Below, piece after piece: positions 14,776 through 23,509 of a stretch of 35,111 bases of DNA; position 1 is the first letter of the stretch, and every line of letters starts with the position of its first letter. Origin of the DNA: Alphaproteobacteria bacterium (GTDB lineage: Bacteria > Pseudomonadota > Alphaproteobacteria > SMXP01). The position numbers and the translations under genes are program-made. The notes below the pieces were generated by a model. That model did no database searches. It was not told where the DNA came from and was given only the letters and a program-made list of their open reading frames with translations. The stretch covers positions 1-35,111 of the forward strand of contig JAJFIM010000109.1 of assembly GCA_021774995.1 (NCBI GenBank), given 5' to 3'.

Positions 14776-15570
14776 CTAATTCCCGAACAGATTTTTAATA
14801 CCGTTGGTTAAGGAGTCACCAAATCCTTCGCCTGTTTGTTTTGTAAAAGAACGGCCCAGATCAAGTTGTGCGCCTATTTCCGCCAGCGCTTCTTGTGACA
14901 TGCCCTGTAAAAGCCCGCCGGATCCGGCCGATTTCATCGCTATTTTCACAAACTGATCTGTAATGTCGGAAACGGCTTGCGCCGGTGCGATCCCTCCCTC
15001 TTTTTGACCAAGATTCTGCATATGAATATTGGGAAGGGCTATGGCGGCCATTTCCTGATCCAGCAGCGTGATAAGCGGTTTCATTGTCGCATCATCAATA
15101 TGTAGATTGTTAATGATGACTTTTGTAGCGGATGTGGCTGGATCTTTCGCCGGTTTATCGGCTTGTTTTTTGCTGCTCATCGCATTGTCGCGTAATGCCG
15201 TCAGGTTTGTCCCCTGTGCGCCAACCTCCAGATTTAAGGTCGTACCTGTCACAATAATTTTGTCAAAAACAAGTTTTTCACGAGAAAGACTGTTTGCTGT
15301 TACAGAAATGTTCTCAACCGTTAAAGCATGGGGGGCGCTAAATCCTGCTGGATTACCGACATGAAGACCTGTTAATTCGACCGTTAACTCAGCAAGTGAA
15401 ATATCCAATGTATCAATTGTAACCTTTACATCCAAAGCCTTGCTGGCTACTTTTTCAATGGCTGTTTTTGCTACGGACCCCATATTCAAATACAGGGCTA
15501 CGGCTCCGATTAACAAAAGCGCTATAATGCCGCCGATAACAGGCATTTTATTTTTTTTCTTCTCGCTCAT
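14776..15570 (-). CDS. AsmA-like / DUF748-type membrane-anchored protein
   Basis: A 264-residue protein with a Lys-rich start and one membrane segment (about residues 10-28). An AsmA-like beta-rich region follows (VASKALDVKVTIDTLDISLA, then LTGLHVGNPAGF, VENISVTANS). The C-terminal part is helical and Gly/Gln-rich. AsmA-family proteins sit in the inner membrane with a periplasmic domain and are linked to lipid transport or outer-membrane assembly; this one is much shorter than AsmA itself. Monocistronic, divergent from the gene at 15682. Confidence 0.6.
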   Translation of the reverse strand: MSEKKKNKMPVIGGIIALLLIGAVALYLNMGSVAKTAIEKVASKALDVKVTIDTLDISLAELTVELTGLHVGNPAGFSAPHALTVENISVTANSLSREKLVFDKIIVTGTTLNLEVGAQGTNLTALRDNAMSSKKQADKPAKDPATSATKVIINNLHIDDATMKPLITLLDQEMAAIALPNIHMQNLGQKEGGIAPAQAVSDITDQFVKIAMKSAGSGGLLQGMSQEALAEIGAQLDLGRSFTKQTGEGFGDSLTNGIKNLFGN

Positions 15571-15681
15571 CTGATGTTTTCCTTTGAGGGTAAAATTTTA
15601 CTTATGCTGCCTAACTTTCTGGACTCAATCAAGTGAAAGCTTTTATGTAACTGTTTTTCTCAACAATACGAATTTAAGACT

Positions 15682-17118
15682 ATGGATAAAATAAAAAAAT
15701 ATATGCCTCTCGCTGTTCTGATCCTGTTGATCGCCGGAGCCTATGCTAGCGGTTTACATGAAATGTTGAACCTTGAGACATTACAGGCTCATAAAGGGCA
15801 ATTGAAAGCCTATGTGACAGAGAAACCCGTTATGACCGCGATGGGTTTTACGGCGGCCTATCTTGTGGCGGTGGCCTTGTCTTTGCCCGTGGCAACGTTA
15901 TTAACGCTTTTGGGCGGGTTCTTGTTTGGTAAATGGTTGGGCACGTTGTTTGTGGTGTTGGGCGCGACCCTTGGGGCAAGCATTATCTTTCTGATCGCCA
16001 AAAGCTCTTTGGGAACGGTTTTGCGTGAGAAGGCCGGGCCGTTATATAAGAAAGCCGCCAAAAATATGGAGGAGAATGCCTGGGGTTATCTCTTTTTTAT
16101 GCGCCTTGTCCCCGTGTTTCCTTTTGTTTTGGTCAATATTGTTCCGGCCCTGTTTAACGTGCCTCTGCGTATGTATTTTATAACGACCTTTTTTGGCGTG
16201 ATGCCCGGCACATTCGTTTTCGTCAATGTCGGCGAAACACTGGGGGAGATTGAGTCTCTGAATGATCTGGTGTCGCTGAAAACTTTATTTGCCGTGGCGC
16301 TGTTTGGCGTTTTTGCGTTGATCCCGGTTATTTATAAACAGGTGAAAGCCCGTAAAGCCACGGTTGAAATGGTACTTTTTGCACTTGCTTTGGGTGTGGC
16401 AACACCGGCGCAAGCCTCGGATTATAATCGTTTTCTGACATTGTATGACGGCCTGTTGCAAGATTATGTTCATCAGGCAGACTTCCGAACCTTTTCGTAT
16501 AATGCCGTGGATTATGAGGGCTGGGCGCAGGATCCCCGGTACAAACAGGCCCGGGCAGCGATTATAAAATCCGTGCCACAAGACGGAGAGACTCGTGATG
16601 AGGAAATGGCATTTTGGATCAATACCTATAACTTTCTGACGATTGATTTGATAGTCAGTCACAACGAAAATGAGAGCATTAAAAATCTGGGTAGTTTTTT
16701 TCACTCTCCCTGGGAAAAAGCAGAGTGGGTAATCGGCGACAGGTCTTTAACATTGGATGACATAGAGCACGATATTCTGCGACCCATGGGGGAGGCACGT
16801 GTTCATTTTGCCATTAATTGCGCTTCCTTGTCTTGTCCGGATTTACGCCCGGAATCTTACCGTGCCGAACGGTTGGATGAACAGCTTGAAAATCAGGCCC
16901 GGCTTACATTGAAGAATCATGGTAAAGGCTTTTACTACGACAACGAAAATGATACAGCTTACGTCACAAAGATACTGGACTGGTTTGGCGATGATTTTGG
17001 TGATCTTTACACATGGCTGCAAGACTACAAGCCCGGTGTTATGAATTCGGAAACGACAATTCGCTTTCTTCCCTATGATTGGTCCCTCAACAAGAAAAGG
17101 ACGGAAATTCGTTCATGA
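15682..17118 (+). CDS. TVP38/TMEM64 (DedA-like) membrane domain fused to DUF547
   Basis: A 478-residue fusion. Residues about 1-225 are a TVP38/TMEM64 (VTT) membrane domain: AAYLVAVALSLPVATLLTLL, GGFLFG, FFMRLVPVFPF, PGTFVFVNVG. About 240-470 is a DUF547 domain, preceded by a hydrophobic segment ending TPAQA: MAFWINTYNFLTIDLIV, HFAINCASLSCPDLR. VTT proteins are lipid scramblase-like; DUF547 has unknown function. The stop overlaps the next start (ATGA), so it is coupled to a flavoprotein. No frameshift is seen, so the fusion looks natural. Confidence 0.85.
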   Translation: MDKIKKYMPLAVLILLIAGAYASGLHEMLNLETLQAHKGQLKAYVTEKPVMTAMGFTAAYLVAVALSLPVATLLTLLGGFLFGKWLGTLFVVLGATLGASIIFLIAKSSLGTVLREKAGPLYKKAAKNMEENAWGYLFFMRLVPVFPFVLVNIVPALFNVPLRMYFITTFFGVMPGTFVFVNVGETLGEIESLNDLVSLKTLFAVALFGVFALIPVIYKQVKARKATVEMVLFALALGVATPAQASDYNRFLTLYDGLLQDYVHQADFRTFSYNAVDYEGWAQDPRYKQARAAIIKSVPQDGETRDEEMAFWINTYNFLTIDLIVSHNENESIKNLGSFFHSPWEKAEWVIGDRSLTLDDIEHDILRPMGEARVHFAINCASLSCPDLRPESYRAERLDEQLENQARLTLKNHGKGFYYDNENDTAYVTKILDWFGDDFGDLYTWLQDYKPGVMNSETTIRFLPYDWSLNKKRTEIRS

Positions 17119-18554
17119 GTGAAGATGCAAAAAATATAATCGTCGATTTATGCGTTATTGGCGCCGGGTCAGCCGGGTTGTCCGTTGCCTCCGGTGTTGT
17201 TCAACTGGGCCTTGATGTGGCTCTGATTGAAAAAAGCAAAATGGGCGGCGATTGCCTGAATACAGGCTGCGTTCCTTCCAAGGCATTGCTGGCGGCGGCT
17301 AAAGCGGCGCAAGTTATGCGCACTTCTGATAAATATGGCATAGCAGAGCAGGAGCCCGATATAGATTTTAACGCTGTTAAGACTCATGTTTCTGATGTCA
17401 TCAAAGTGATTGAGCCGCATGACTCTGTAGAGCGTTTTGAAGGTCTTGGCGTGAAGGTTATCAAGGGCGCTGCCGCGTTTACATCAGCCCACACCGTGCA
17501 GGTTGGTGAGCAGACGATCACGGCACGCTATTTTGTGATCTCCACAGGATCACGGGCTGCAATTCCGCCTATTGAGGGGCTGGACCCTGATAAAATCCTG
17601 ACCAATGAAAATATCTTCGAACTGCGTGAAAAACCGGATCATCTGATTATTGTAGGGGGCGGGCCGATTGGTATTGAAATGGCGCAAGCCCATAAACGGC
17701 TAGGCTGCAAGGTCACCGTTCTGGATATGGGATCCATTCTGCCTCATGATGACCCTGACCTGACGGCGGTCGTTCGTGACTCTCTGGACAATGAAGGCGT
17801 GCGGCTTCTCGAAAATATAAAAATAGAAAAGATCGCTCATGCGGAAAAGGGTGTGCGCGTTTATGTTGAAAAAGATGGTGAGCAGAATGCCATTGACGGC
17901 TCCCACTTGCTCATAGCTGCCGGACGGCAGGTGAATGTTGACGGGCTGGAGCTGGAAAAAGCCGGAATCGTTTATGACAGGCGCGGCATTCAGGTCGATG
18001 CGCGTCTGCGTACGAACCACAAGCATATTTATGCCGCCGGTGATGTGGCGGGAGGCCCTCAGTTCACCCATGTCGCGGGGTATCATGCCGGTATTATCAT
18101 TCGTAATATGATTTTCAAGACTCCGGCAAAAATCGATTACAAAGCGTTGCCCTGGGTTACATATACAGACCCGGAGCTGGCCAATGTCGGAATGACCGAA
18201 AGCAAGGCACGTGAAAAATATGGCGATAGCATCAAAGTGGTGAAGTGGAAATTCAAGGAAAATGACAGAGCCACAGCAGAGCGCCGCACCGACGGCATGA
18301 TTAAGGTTGTGACGCGGAAAAATGGTAAAATCCTGGGGGCTGCGATTGTCGGCCCTCATGCCGGGGAACTGATCGGCGTTTGGGTGCTGGCCATTTCCAA
18401 AGGTCTAAAAATCGGGGCGATAACGGGTATGATTGTGCCCTACCCGACATTTGGGGAAATCAGCAAACGCGCTGCCGGGGCCTTTTATACAGCGTCCTTA
18501 TTCAGCGATCGTACGAGAAAGATTGTGGGCCTGTTGCAGAAGCTTCCGTTTTAG
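17115..18554 (+). CDS. MerA/lipoamide-dehydrogenase-like FAD disulfide oxidoreductase
   Basis: A 479-residue protein from ATG 17115, which overlaps the previous stop (track start 17079 is inside that gene). FAD-binding GAGSAG is at 16-21 and redox cysteines at 47 and 52 (GGDCLNTGCVPSK). The NAD(P)-binding GGGPIGIE and the second FAD motif HIYAAGDVAGG follow. The usual active-site His-Pro near the C-terminus is replaced by PYPTFGEISKRA (Tyr), as in mercuric-reductase-like proteins, so it is not a normal lipoamide dehydrogenase. No HMA domain is present. The substrate is unknown. Coupling with a TVP38 gene is common in this family. Confidence 0.85.
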   Translation: MSEDAKNIIVDLCVIGAGSAGLSVASGVVQLGLDVALIEKSKMGGDCLNTGCVPSKALLAAAKAAQVMRTSDKYGIAEQEPDIDFNAVKTHVSDVIKVIEPHDSVERFEGLGVKVIKGAAAFTSAHTVQVGEQTITARYFVISTGSRAAIPPIEGLDPDKILTNENIFELREKPDHLIIVGGGPIGIEMAQAHKRLGCKVTVLDMGSILPHDDPDLTAVVRDSLDNEGVRLLENIKIEKIAHAEKGVRVYVEKDGEQNAIDGSHLLIAAGRQVNVDGLELEKAGIVYDRRGIQVDARLRTNHKHIYAAGDVAGGPQFTHVAGYHAGIIIRNMIFKTPAKIDYKALPWVTYTDPELANVGMTESKAREKYGDSIKVVKWKFKENDRATAERRTDGMIKVVTRKNGKILGAAIVGPHAGELIGVWVLAISKGLKIGAITGMIVPYPTFGEISKRAAGAFYTASLFSDRTRKIVGLLQKLPF

Positions 18555-18630
18555 GGCCTGTTGCCGGACCATGTTTTCACATAAAACAGTTGCGTAATGC
18601 GATTTTTTATGTTTTCATAATTGTGTTCTT

Positions 18631-19269
18631 ATGGAGATTATGATTTTGAAAGCGCTCGTACAACATATTAAATCAAGGCTTGAAGACTTTGATGAGCAGG
18701 CTTTTGTCCTTGCCGGACGCTCCCCGACATACCTTATGCGGAAAGACGGCTCCCATTTTGAGTATCCATTACTCGGCCATGTCATGCCGGCGTTGGATTT
18801 TGAAGAACGTACAAAACTATCAGGCGTTGCCGGTGGCTATCGTTATTTACCCGGTCTGGAAGCTCATGAAATTGAAAATTATGCGCTGGCTATATGCGCG
18901 CTTGCGCGGTTTGACGTTGATGTTGTGCGTGAATGTAATGAGAGGCTGCCTTTAATATGGACGGCCTTAAAAAAGTTAAATCCAAAACTTGGGGCTGTCC
19001 GTATTGATGAGACGGACCGGGAGGATATTTATGACGCTGTAATTGGCGTTTTAAGCAATTATAATCCACGGGATATAGAGGCTTATATCAATGTCGGGCA
19101 TGGCATAATAAGAGCAAAAGGCGACGCTTATCAGGCCTGTCGCACATGGGTTGAAAATAATGCCGGTGAAATGCAATGGGTTCCCAGCTATCACACATTA
19201 ATTTCAATCAAAAGTCAGATAGAACAAAGAGCTCAAAAGAAGACGGGGCCTTCCTTCCGTCCTGTATAA
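18631..19269 (+). CDS. Hypothetical protein
   Basis: A 212-residue soluble protein (LVQHIKSRLEDFDEQAFVLA, then GGYRYLPGLEAHEIENYALA and WVPSYHTLISIK). I recognise no family. ATG 18631 or 18640 may be the start. It has no signal peptide or membrane segment. Right after its stop lies an arsC remnant, so its last codons (KKTGPSFRPV) may be junction sequence. It could be an orphan of the upstream operon, 76 bp downstream of it. Confidence 0.6.
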   Translation: MEIMILKALVQHIKSRLEDFDEQAFVLAGRSPTYLMRKDGSHFEYPLLGHVMPALDFEERTKLSGVAGGYRYLPGLEAHEIENYALAICALARFDVDVVRECNERLPLIWTALKKLNPKLGAVRIDETDREDIYDAVIGVLSNYNPRDIEAYINVGHGIIRAKGDAYQACRTWVENNAGEMQWVPSYHTLISIKSQIEQRAQKKTGPSFRPV

Positions 19270-19463
19270 ATGTTACGCAGGATGCTATGCGCCGGGGAGA
19301 AGATATCTATAAAGAACAGAACCTTTCTGCCCCGGATTTATCACGACAAGACTTGCTTGGCGCTATGGAAAAATATCCCGTTTTGATCGAGCGGCCCATC
19401 GTCGTAACAGAAAAAGGAACACGCATTTGCCGGCCTCCGGAATGTGTGCGGGAGATTTTGTAA
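19262..19463 (+). pseudogene. arsC-family arsenate reductase, C-terminal remnant
   Basis: The frame shows only the second half of a glutaredoxin-type ArsC: AMRRGEDIYKEQNL, LSRQDLLGAMEKYPVLIERP and VVTEKGTRICRPPE. The N-terminal half with the catalytic Cys is missing, and the track start (19176) lies inside the upstream gene in another frame. It should be inactive. Family length is about 115 residues; about 60 are left. Confidence 0.75.
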
Positions 19464-19512
19464 ATCATTGGCGTTGATTTTTGTGGCGGATCGTTGTAAA
19501 TACCCCTTCATT

Positions 19513-19602
19513 GGAGATGTGGCCGAGTGGCTTAAGGCGCACGCTTGGAAAGCGTGTTAGGGTTCACGCCCTACGTGGGTTCGAATCCCACCGTCTCCGC
19601 CA
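19513..19602 (+). tRNA. tRNA-Ser (GGA)
   Basis: A 90-nt class II tRNA: acceptor GGAGATG pairs with CGTCTCC, anticodon GGA in CTTGGAAAG, a long variable arm, and GTTCGAATC in the T arm. Discriminator G and encoded CCA follow. The size and long variable arm fit Ser. Confidence 0.95.
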
Positions 19603-19882
19603 TTAACCCAATAGCGTAAAGTCTCTCCCCTTTGCGGCACCGCTCGCTAAACCGCAGGGATACTAAGGCTTTGCGCTTTATTTGCGCCCCCCTAAAATGA
19701 CAATGGCTATCGCGTTAAAACCCTTAAAAGTCTCTATATACCCCCTTATCTCTACACTTGCGCCCCCCTTACAAAATTTTAGGGGGGCGCAACTTTCCCA
19801 GCATTTCTACGGCTTTGCGGGGAGGTCAATTTTTGTATTCTAAACGAACTATTGCCTATCGGTTGAAACGGTTTAAATTCAT
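19603..19882. other. Intergenic region with GC-rich inverted repeats
   Basis: About 280 bp without a coding frame between tRNA-Ser and merR. It contains three copies of GCGCCCCCCT, two direct and one inverted, listed separately. No remnants of integrase or other genes are seen. Confidence 0.5.
19684..19790. repeat. GCGCCCCCCTAAAAT inverted-repeat set
   Basis: GCGCCCCCCTAAAAT (19684-19698) and its exact complement ATTTTAGGGGGGCGC (19776-19790) are 15-bp perfect inverted repeats 77 bp apart. A third copy, GCGCCCCCCT at 19760-19769, can also pair with the right arm as a 10-bp hairpin with an 11-base loop. The right arm can therefore choose between two partners. It could be a terminator for tRNA-Ser readthrough, an element end, or a small RNA fold. 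Confidence 0.75.
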
Positions 19883-19914
19883 TTGACTCTGGAGTATGGT
19901 CTAGAGTTTAGACT
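19883..19914 (+). promoter_or_regulatory. MerR-type promoter with 20-bp spacer
   Basis: TTGACT (19883-19888) and TAGACT (19909-19914) are separated by 20 bp, too long for a normal promoter but typical of MerR-family targets. The spacer holds a near-perfect dyad, ACTCTGGA ... TCTAGAGT, like the heavy-metal MerR operators. It lies 20 bp before merR, implying autoregulation. Confidence 0.75.
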
Positions 19915-19934
19915 GTAATTATAGGAGATAAATT

Positions 19935-20336
19935 ATGCTCATCGGTGAATTGGCAGAAAAGACAGGCGTAAGCATTGATACCATTCGTTATTACGAACGG
20001 GAGGGACTTATAGAGCCTGTCTCTGTGCGCGACTCCGGCTATCGTGAGTTTGATAAAAAATCGGTTAAAACCATGATTTTTGTTGTTCGTGCAAAAGATT
20101 TGGGGTTCTCACTCAAGGAAATTCAGAATCTTTTAATTTTAAAAAATACCCCTGACACTACATGTTCCAACATACAGAGCTTGGCAAAACAAAAATTGGA
20201 GGATGTTACAAGCAAAATCAAAGAGCTTCGCAGAATTGAAACTGAGCTTAAAACACTGGTGAAAGAATGCACAGGCGGAAATGCCGGACTGGAAGCCTGT
20301 CCGATTGTAAGCACGCTGGAAAAGGAAGACGATTAA
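19935..20336 (+). CDS. MerR-family heavy-metal-responsive regulator (PbrR/CadR/ZntR-like)
   Basis: A 133-residue protein with the MerR winged-helix domain (1-70: LIGELAEKTGVSIDTIRYYE). A dimerisation helix and metal-binding cysteines follow at 77, 112 and 122 (TCSN, ECTGG, ACPI). Cys77 and Cys112 sit where CadR/PbrR proteins bind Cd or Pb; the third Cys is in the C-terminal loop. ATG 19935 follows AGGAG. The only target promoter seen is its own. No metal efflux pump is adjacent, so the effector metal and other targets are unknown. Confidence 0.85.
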   Translation: MLIGELAEKTGVSIDTIRYYEREGLIEPVSVRDSGYREFDKKSVKTMIFVVRAKDLGFSLKEIQNLLILKNTPDTTCSNIQSLAKQKLEDVTSKIKELRRIETELKTLVKECTGGNAGLEACPIVSTLEKEDD

Positions 20337-20338
20337 AT

Positions 20339-20362
20339 GAGAAAGCTTTTTGGTGCTTTCTC
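20339..20362 (+). terminator. Weak terminator after merR
   Basis: GAGAAAGC and GCTTTCTC form a perfect 8-bp stem around TTTTTGGT, just after the merR stop, followed only by GTTCT. The poor T-tract makes it a weak terminator. Confidence 0.45.
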
Positions 20363-20392
20363 GTTCTACTCATATCAATGACCCTCCTTTGG

Positions 20393-21037
20393 TCATAAAA
20401 AGTAGCTTAACACCCTGTCCAACGAAGTAGGACCACCTCTTCCCTGTCCAAGGGTTTTCTTTAAACGTTCTATTCTACAGAGTGGCTTGCTATATTCCAA
20501 AAGGGGACAAACACCTAAGCTCATATATGCAGAAAATGTTTTAGCATTGCTTTGTAATAGCCCTGTATAAGCAAGACTTGCACCTGACATGCGCCCGATA
20601 AGAATAACCGGCATTGGAGAGGATAATGCTTCACTCTGTTTAACAGACGTAATCAAGTTTTGTAGAGGCATCCCTACATTCGTGCATTCACCCTCTTGAG
20701 CATTTAATTGCTTTAGAAATTCATGATTATTAATCCATATAACCATATTACCTTGCCAGGACAGGGGGATAATTACCGGAGCTAAATTTATTCTCCAGCT
20801 ATCTTCTTCTGCTAAAATTAAAATAAGGCGTTTAATTGCACCATCAGGCTTATAGCTCTGTATGTGTTGAATAAAGCCGTAATCAAGTGCCTCACTCTCG
20901 TCCGTCTTTGTTGTTTCTGTATCAACAGGCAATTCTTTTTCCGAGTGCGACACCTCCCCAACAATCCAGAAGATAAAAACTGCTAGAGTTACAAAAATAA
21001 AGAAATTTCTTAGCTTAAGAGATGTTTTATGCTTCAT
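20393..21037 (-). pseudogene. AcvB/VirJ-like N-terminal domain, probably 3'-truncated
   Basis: A 214-residue protein with an N-terminal membrane anchor (FFIFVTLAVFIFWIVGEV, about residues 12-29). A periplasmic region follows that resembles the N-terminal domain of AcvB/VirJ-type lysyl-phosphatidylglycerol hydrolases (RLILILAEEDSWRINLAPVI, PVILIGRMSGASLAYTGLL, SLGVCPLLEYSKPLC). The catalytic C-terminal domain of AcvB is absent. The last about 25 residues look like junction sequence containing two copies of CCCTGTCCAA. It is the last gene of the minus-strand operon, 3 bp after nhaA. It could be a short natural variant. Confidence 0.5.
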
Positions 21038-21040
21038 ATT

Positions 21041-22447
21041 CTATCCTTCTTTCTCCAGACTGGAACTGCTTTCATAACGCTTGTCCTTGCCGACAATCCA
21101 GAGCCATGTATATCCGGCGATACCGGAAATAAGCGAAGCTGCCAGTATGCCTGTCTTCGCTATTTTTAATAGATTTTCATCGCCATCGAATGCAAGCTGA
21201 GCAATAAAAATTGACATGGTAAACCCAATACCGGCCAGAAGGGCCGCCCCAACAATTTGGGAAAAGCTTGTGTTGCTCGGTAATTGCGCCAGTTTTAACT
21301 TCAGCGCAATCCAGCAAGTGCCCGTAATTCCTAAAAATTTACCCAGTACCAGGCCAAATGTCACCCCCAGCATGACAGAGCTGTCAGCCATATCGCCAAA
21401 ACTTTTCAGGCTCAAGACAACGCCTGCGTTAAACAAAGCAAAAACGGGAATGACAAAAAATGCTACGGGCATATGCCAGATATGTTCCAGCCGTTGCAAC
21501 GGGGTCATAACACTTTGAATCAGTTCTTCCATCGTTTGCACGAGAGACTTCATTGTCATGTTTGTCATCATGTGATGATCAATATCATAGCTTGTATCAA
21601 ATTTAGACATCAGGTCATCGCTCTGCTCCCTAAAGTATTTGGGATCATATTTGGGCCGGGCAGGCACGGTAAAAGCACCAATTATACCGGCCAATGTCGG
21701 ATGAACACCGGAATATAGCATGGCAAACCACAGCAACACAGCAACAAGGAAGTAAGGAATTGGCCATCTAATACCTATAAAATTAAATATGATAAGAATG
21801 GCAGTAAAACCCGCTGCCCACATCAATGCTTCAATGACGACGGTATCAGTATAGAACATGGCAATAATGACAACCGCCCCCAGATCATCGGCAATAGCTA
21901 ATGCGACAAGAAAGGCCATTAATGAGCGCGGAACACGGTTACCAAGCAAAACCATTATACCCACGGCAAACGCAATATCAGTGGCCATCGGTATGGCCCA
22001 GCCATTTGCCGCATTACCTGCAGGATTAAAGAAGTAATAGATGAGAGCAGGCACAGCCATGCCACCAATAGCAGCAATAATCGGCAAGGCTGCTTTACGG
22101 GGACTGGCCAGTTCGCCAACAAGAATTTCCCGTTTAAGCTCTAACCCTACAACAAAGAAAAAAAGCGCCATCAGGCCATCATTGACCCAGTGGTGGAGTG
22201 TTTTTTCTAAATATAGAGAACCGAGAGAAAACCCAAGTTTCATATGGGTAATATCGTAATACAGCGTCTGCAAGGCACTGTTAGCGAGAATCAACGCAAG
22301 GATTGTTGTGGCAATAAGCAACAGAGAGCTTGTCGTCTCTCTGTGAACAAAACGTTCAAAGGGCGTTATAATACGGTCAGCGGATTTTTCCCACGGCGCA
22401 TAATAAATACCTGTTTCCAGTTCTGATCTTCGCCATCTTTTTTCCAT
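21041..22447 (-). CDS. nhaA: NhaA Na+/H+ antiporter
   Basis: A 468-residue inner-membrane protein with about 12 membrane segments. The paired acidic residues of the ion site are in ALAIADDLGAV, with the conserved LKREILVGEL and PMATDIAFAVG. It is longer than E. coli NhaA (388), with an extra hydrophilic N-terminus of about 40 residues and a cytoplasmic loop around residues 270-320. NhaA expels Na+ or Li+ for protons at alkaline pH. It lies 27 bp after the deacylase gene in a minus-strand operon of ion-handling genes. Confidence 0.9.
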   Translation of the reverse strand: MEKRWRRSELETGIYYAPWEKSADRIITPFERFVHRETTSSLLLIATTILALILANSALQTLYYDITHMKLGFSLGSLYLEKTLHHWVNDGLMALFFFVVGLELKREILVGELASPRKAALPIIAAIGGMAVPALIYYFFNPAGNAANGWAIPMATDIAFAVGIMVLLGNRVPRSLMAFLVALAIADDLGAVVIIAMFYTDTVVIEALMWAAGFTAILIIFNFIGIRWPIPYFLVAVLLWFAMLYSGVHPTLAGIIGAFTVPARPKYDPKYFREQSDDLMSKFDTSYDIDHHMMTNMTMKSLVQTMEELIQSVMTPLQRLEHIWHMPVAFFVIPVFALFNAGVVLSLKSFGDMADSSVMLGVTFGLVLGKFLGITGTCWIALKLKLAQLPSNTSFSQIVGAALLAGIGFTMSIFIAQLAFDGDENLLKIAKTGILAASLISGIAGYTWLWIVGKDKRYESSSSLEKEG

Positions 22448-22474
22448 ATATTCGAATGTCCTTTTATATTAAGC

Positions 22475-23506
22475 TCAGTCCATAAAACGGTTATTCTCTT
22501 CAGTATCCAGAGCTTCTTCAAATATATCGACATGTTCTTCAACGGCGTTGGCATCTTCAAATGTAGCCACATGAAAAACGGCATCGCCGCTATTTAACAA
22601 AGGCAGGGTTGCCGCGCCTATGATGATCCCGGTTCTACGGGCGGTAATTTCAAATTTCTCTCTGCCAAATGGATCAGAAATGATGCCCATCGTCTGGCCT
22701 TTTTTCACGCGCGCGCCCAGTTTTGTCTTAACCGATAGTATGCCGCTATGTGGAGCGCGTATCCAGTGGCTGGAGCGGGCGATAAAAGCCTCATGCTGAA
22801 TGGGTTTCTTTTTTAAAGGATTTAGCATTCCAATTTCACGCATGACAGACAAGACACCATTAAGACCGCTTTTAATAACTCTTCCGTTAAAACGCAGAGC
22901 CTCCCCCCCTTCGAATAGCAGAGTCGGGATATTGCGCTCGCGTGTTGATTCCCGTAACGATCCATCCCTTAATGTTGAGTGCAACAGTACAGGAACATTA
23001 AAGGCGTTTGCCATTCTTTGCGTTTCTGGGTCGTCAAGGCAGGCACGTATTTGTGGCAGATTTATACGGTTGATGGCCGCACAATGCAAATCAATACCAT
23101 GGGTACATTTTTCGACAATTTCAGTCATAAATACGTGAGCTAAATGCGCTGTTAGTGAACCATTTTCTGATCCGGGAAAATTGCGATTTAAGTCGCGACG
23201 GTCGGGCAAATAGCGCGATTTGCTGTTAAACCCGAACACATTGACGATCGGTACGGCAATCAATGTGCCCTTAATGCTGTTCAGGGATTTTTTGCATAGA
23301 AGTTGCCGGATAATTTCCACGCCGTTGATTTCATCGCCGTGCACAGCCGCGCTCACAAACAGGGTTGGTCCATCGGTTTTGCCGCGTACAACTTCCACAG
23401 GAATAGTCATGTCTGTAAAATCATACAGCTTTGCAATATCAAGCAGGACACGTTTCCGTTCTCCTGGGCCCACATGCTGGCCCGCTATAATAAATTCCTC
23501 TGCCAT
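22475..23506 (-). CDS. Succinylglutamate desuccinylase/aspartoacylase-family protein
   Basis: A 343-residue M14-like zinc deacylase. HGDEINGVE (near residue 56) supplies His and Glu ligands, with RDLNRNFPGS and the third ligand in GIDLHCA. The C-terminal about 90 residues form a lipoyl/biotinyl-like barrel (APHSGILSVKTKLGARVKKG). The gene is followed upstream by a rimK-like ligase (3-bp gap), a pairing seen in many bacteria. The likely substrate is therefore an N-acyl or glutamyl-type amide made by that ligase; this is inference. Confidence 0.85.
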   Translation of the reverse strand: MAEEFIIAGQHVGPGERKRVLLDIAKLYDFTDMTIPVEVVRGKTDGPTLFVSAAVHGDEINGVEIIRQLLCKKSLNSIKGTLIAVPIVNVFGFNSKSRYLPDRRDLNRNFPGSENGSLTAHLAHVFMTEIVEKCTHGIDLHCAAINRINLPQIRACLDDPETQRMANAFNVPVLLHSTLRDGSLRESTRERNIPTLLFEGGEALRFNGRVIKSGLNGVLSVMREIGMLNPLKKKPIQHEAFIARSSHWIRAPHSGILSVKTKLGARVKKGQTMGIISDPFGREKFEITARRTGIIIGAATLPLLNSGDAVFHVATFEDANAVEEHVDIFEEALDTEENNRFMD

Positions 23507-23509
23507 GTC

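Noticed and set aside
17079-18554. Upstream start of the flavoprotein at 17079
   Set aside because: It lies inside the DUF547 gene. ATG 17115 gives the standard N-terminus and an ATGA overlap.
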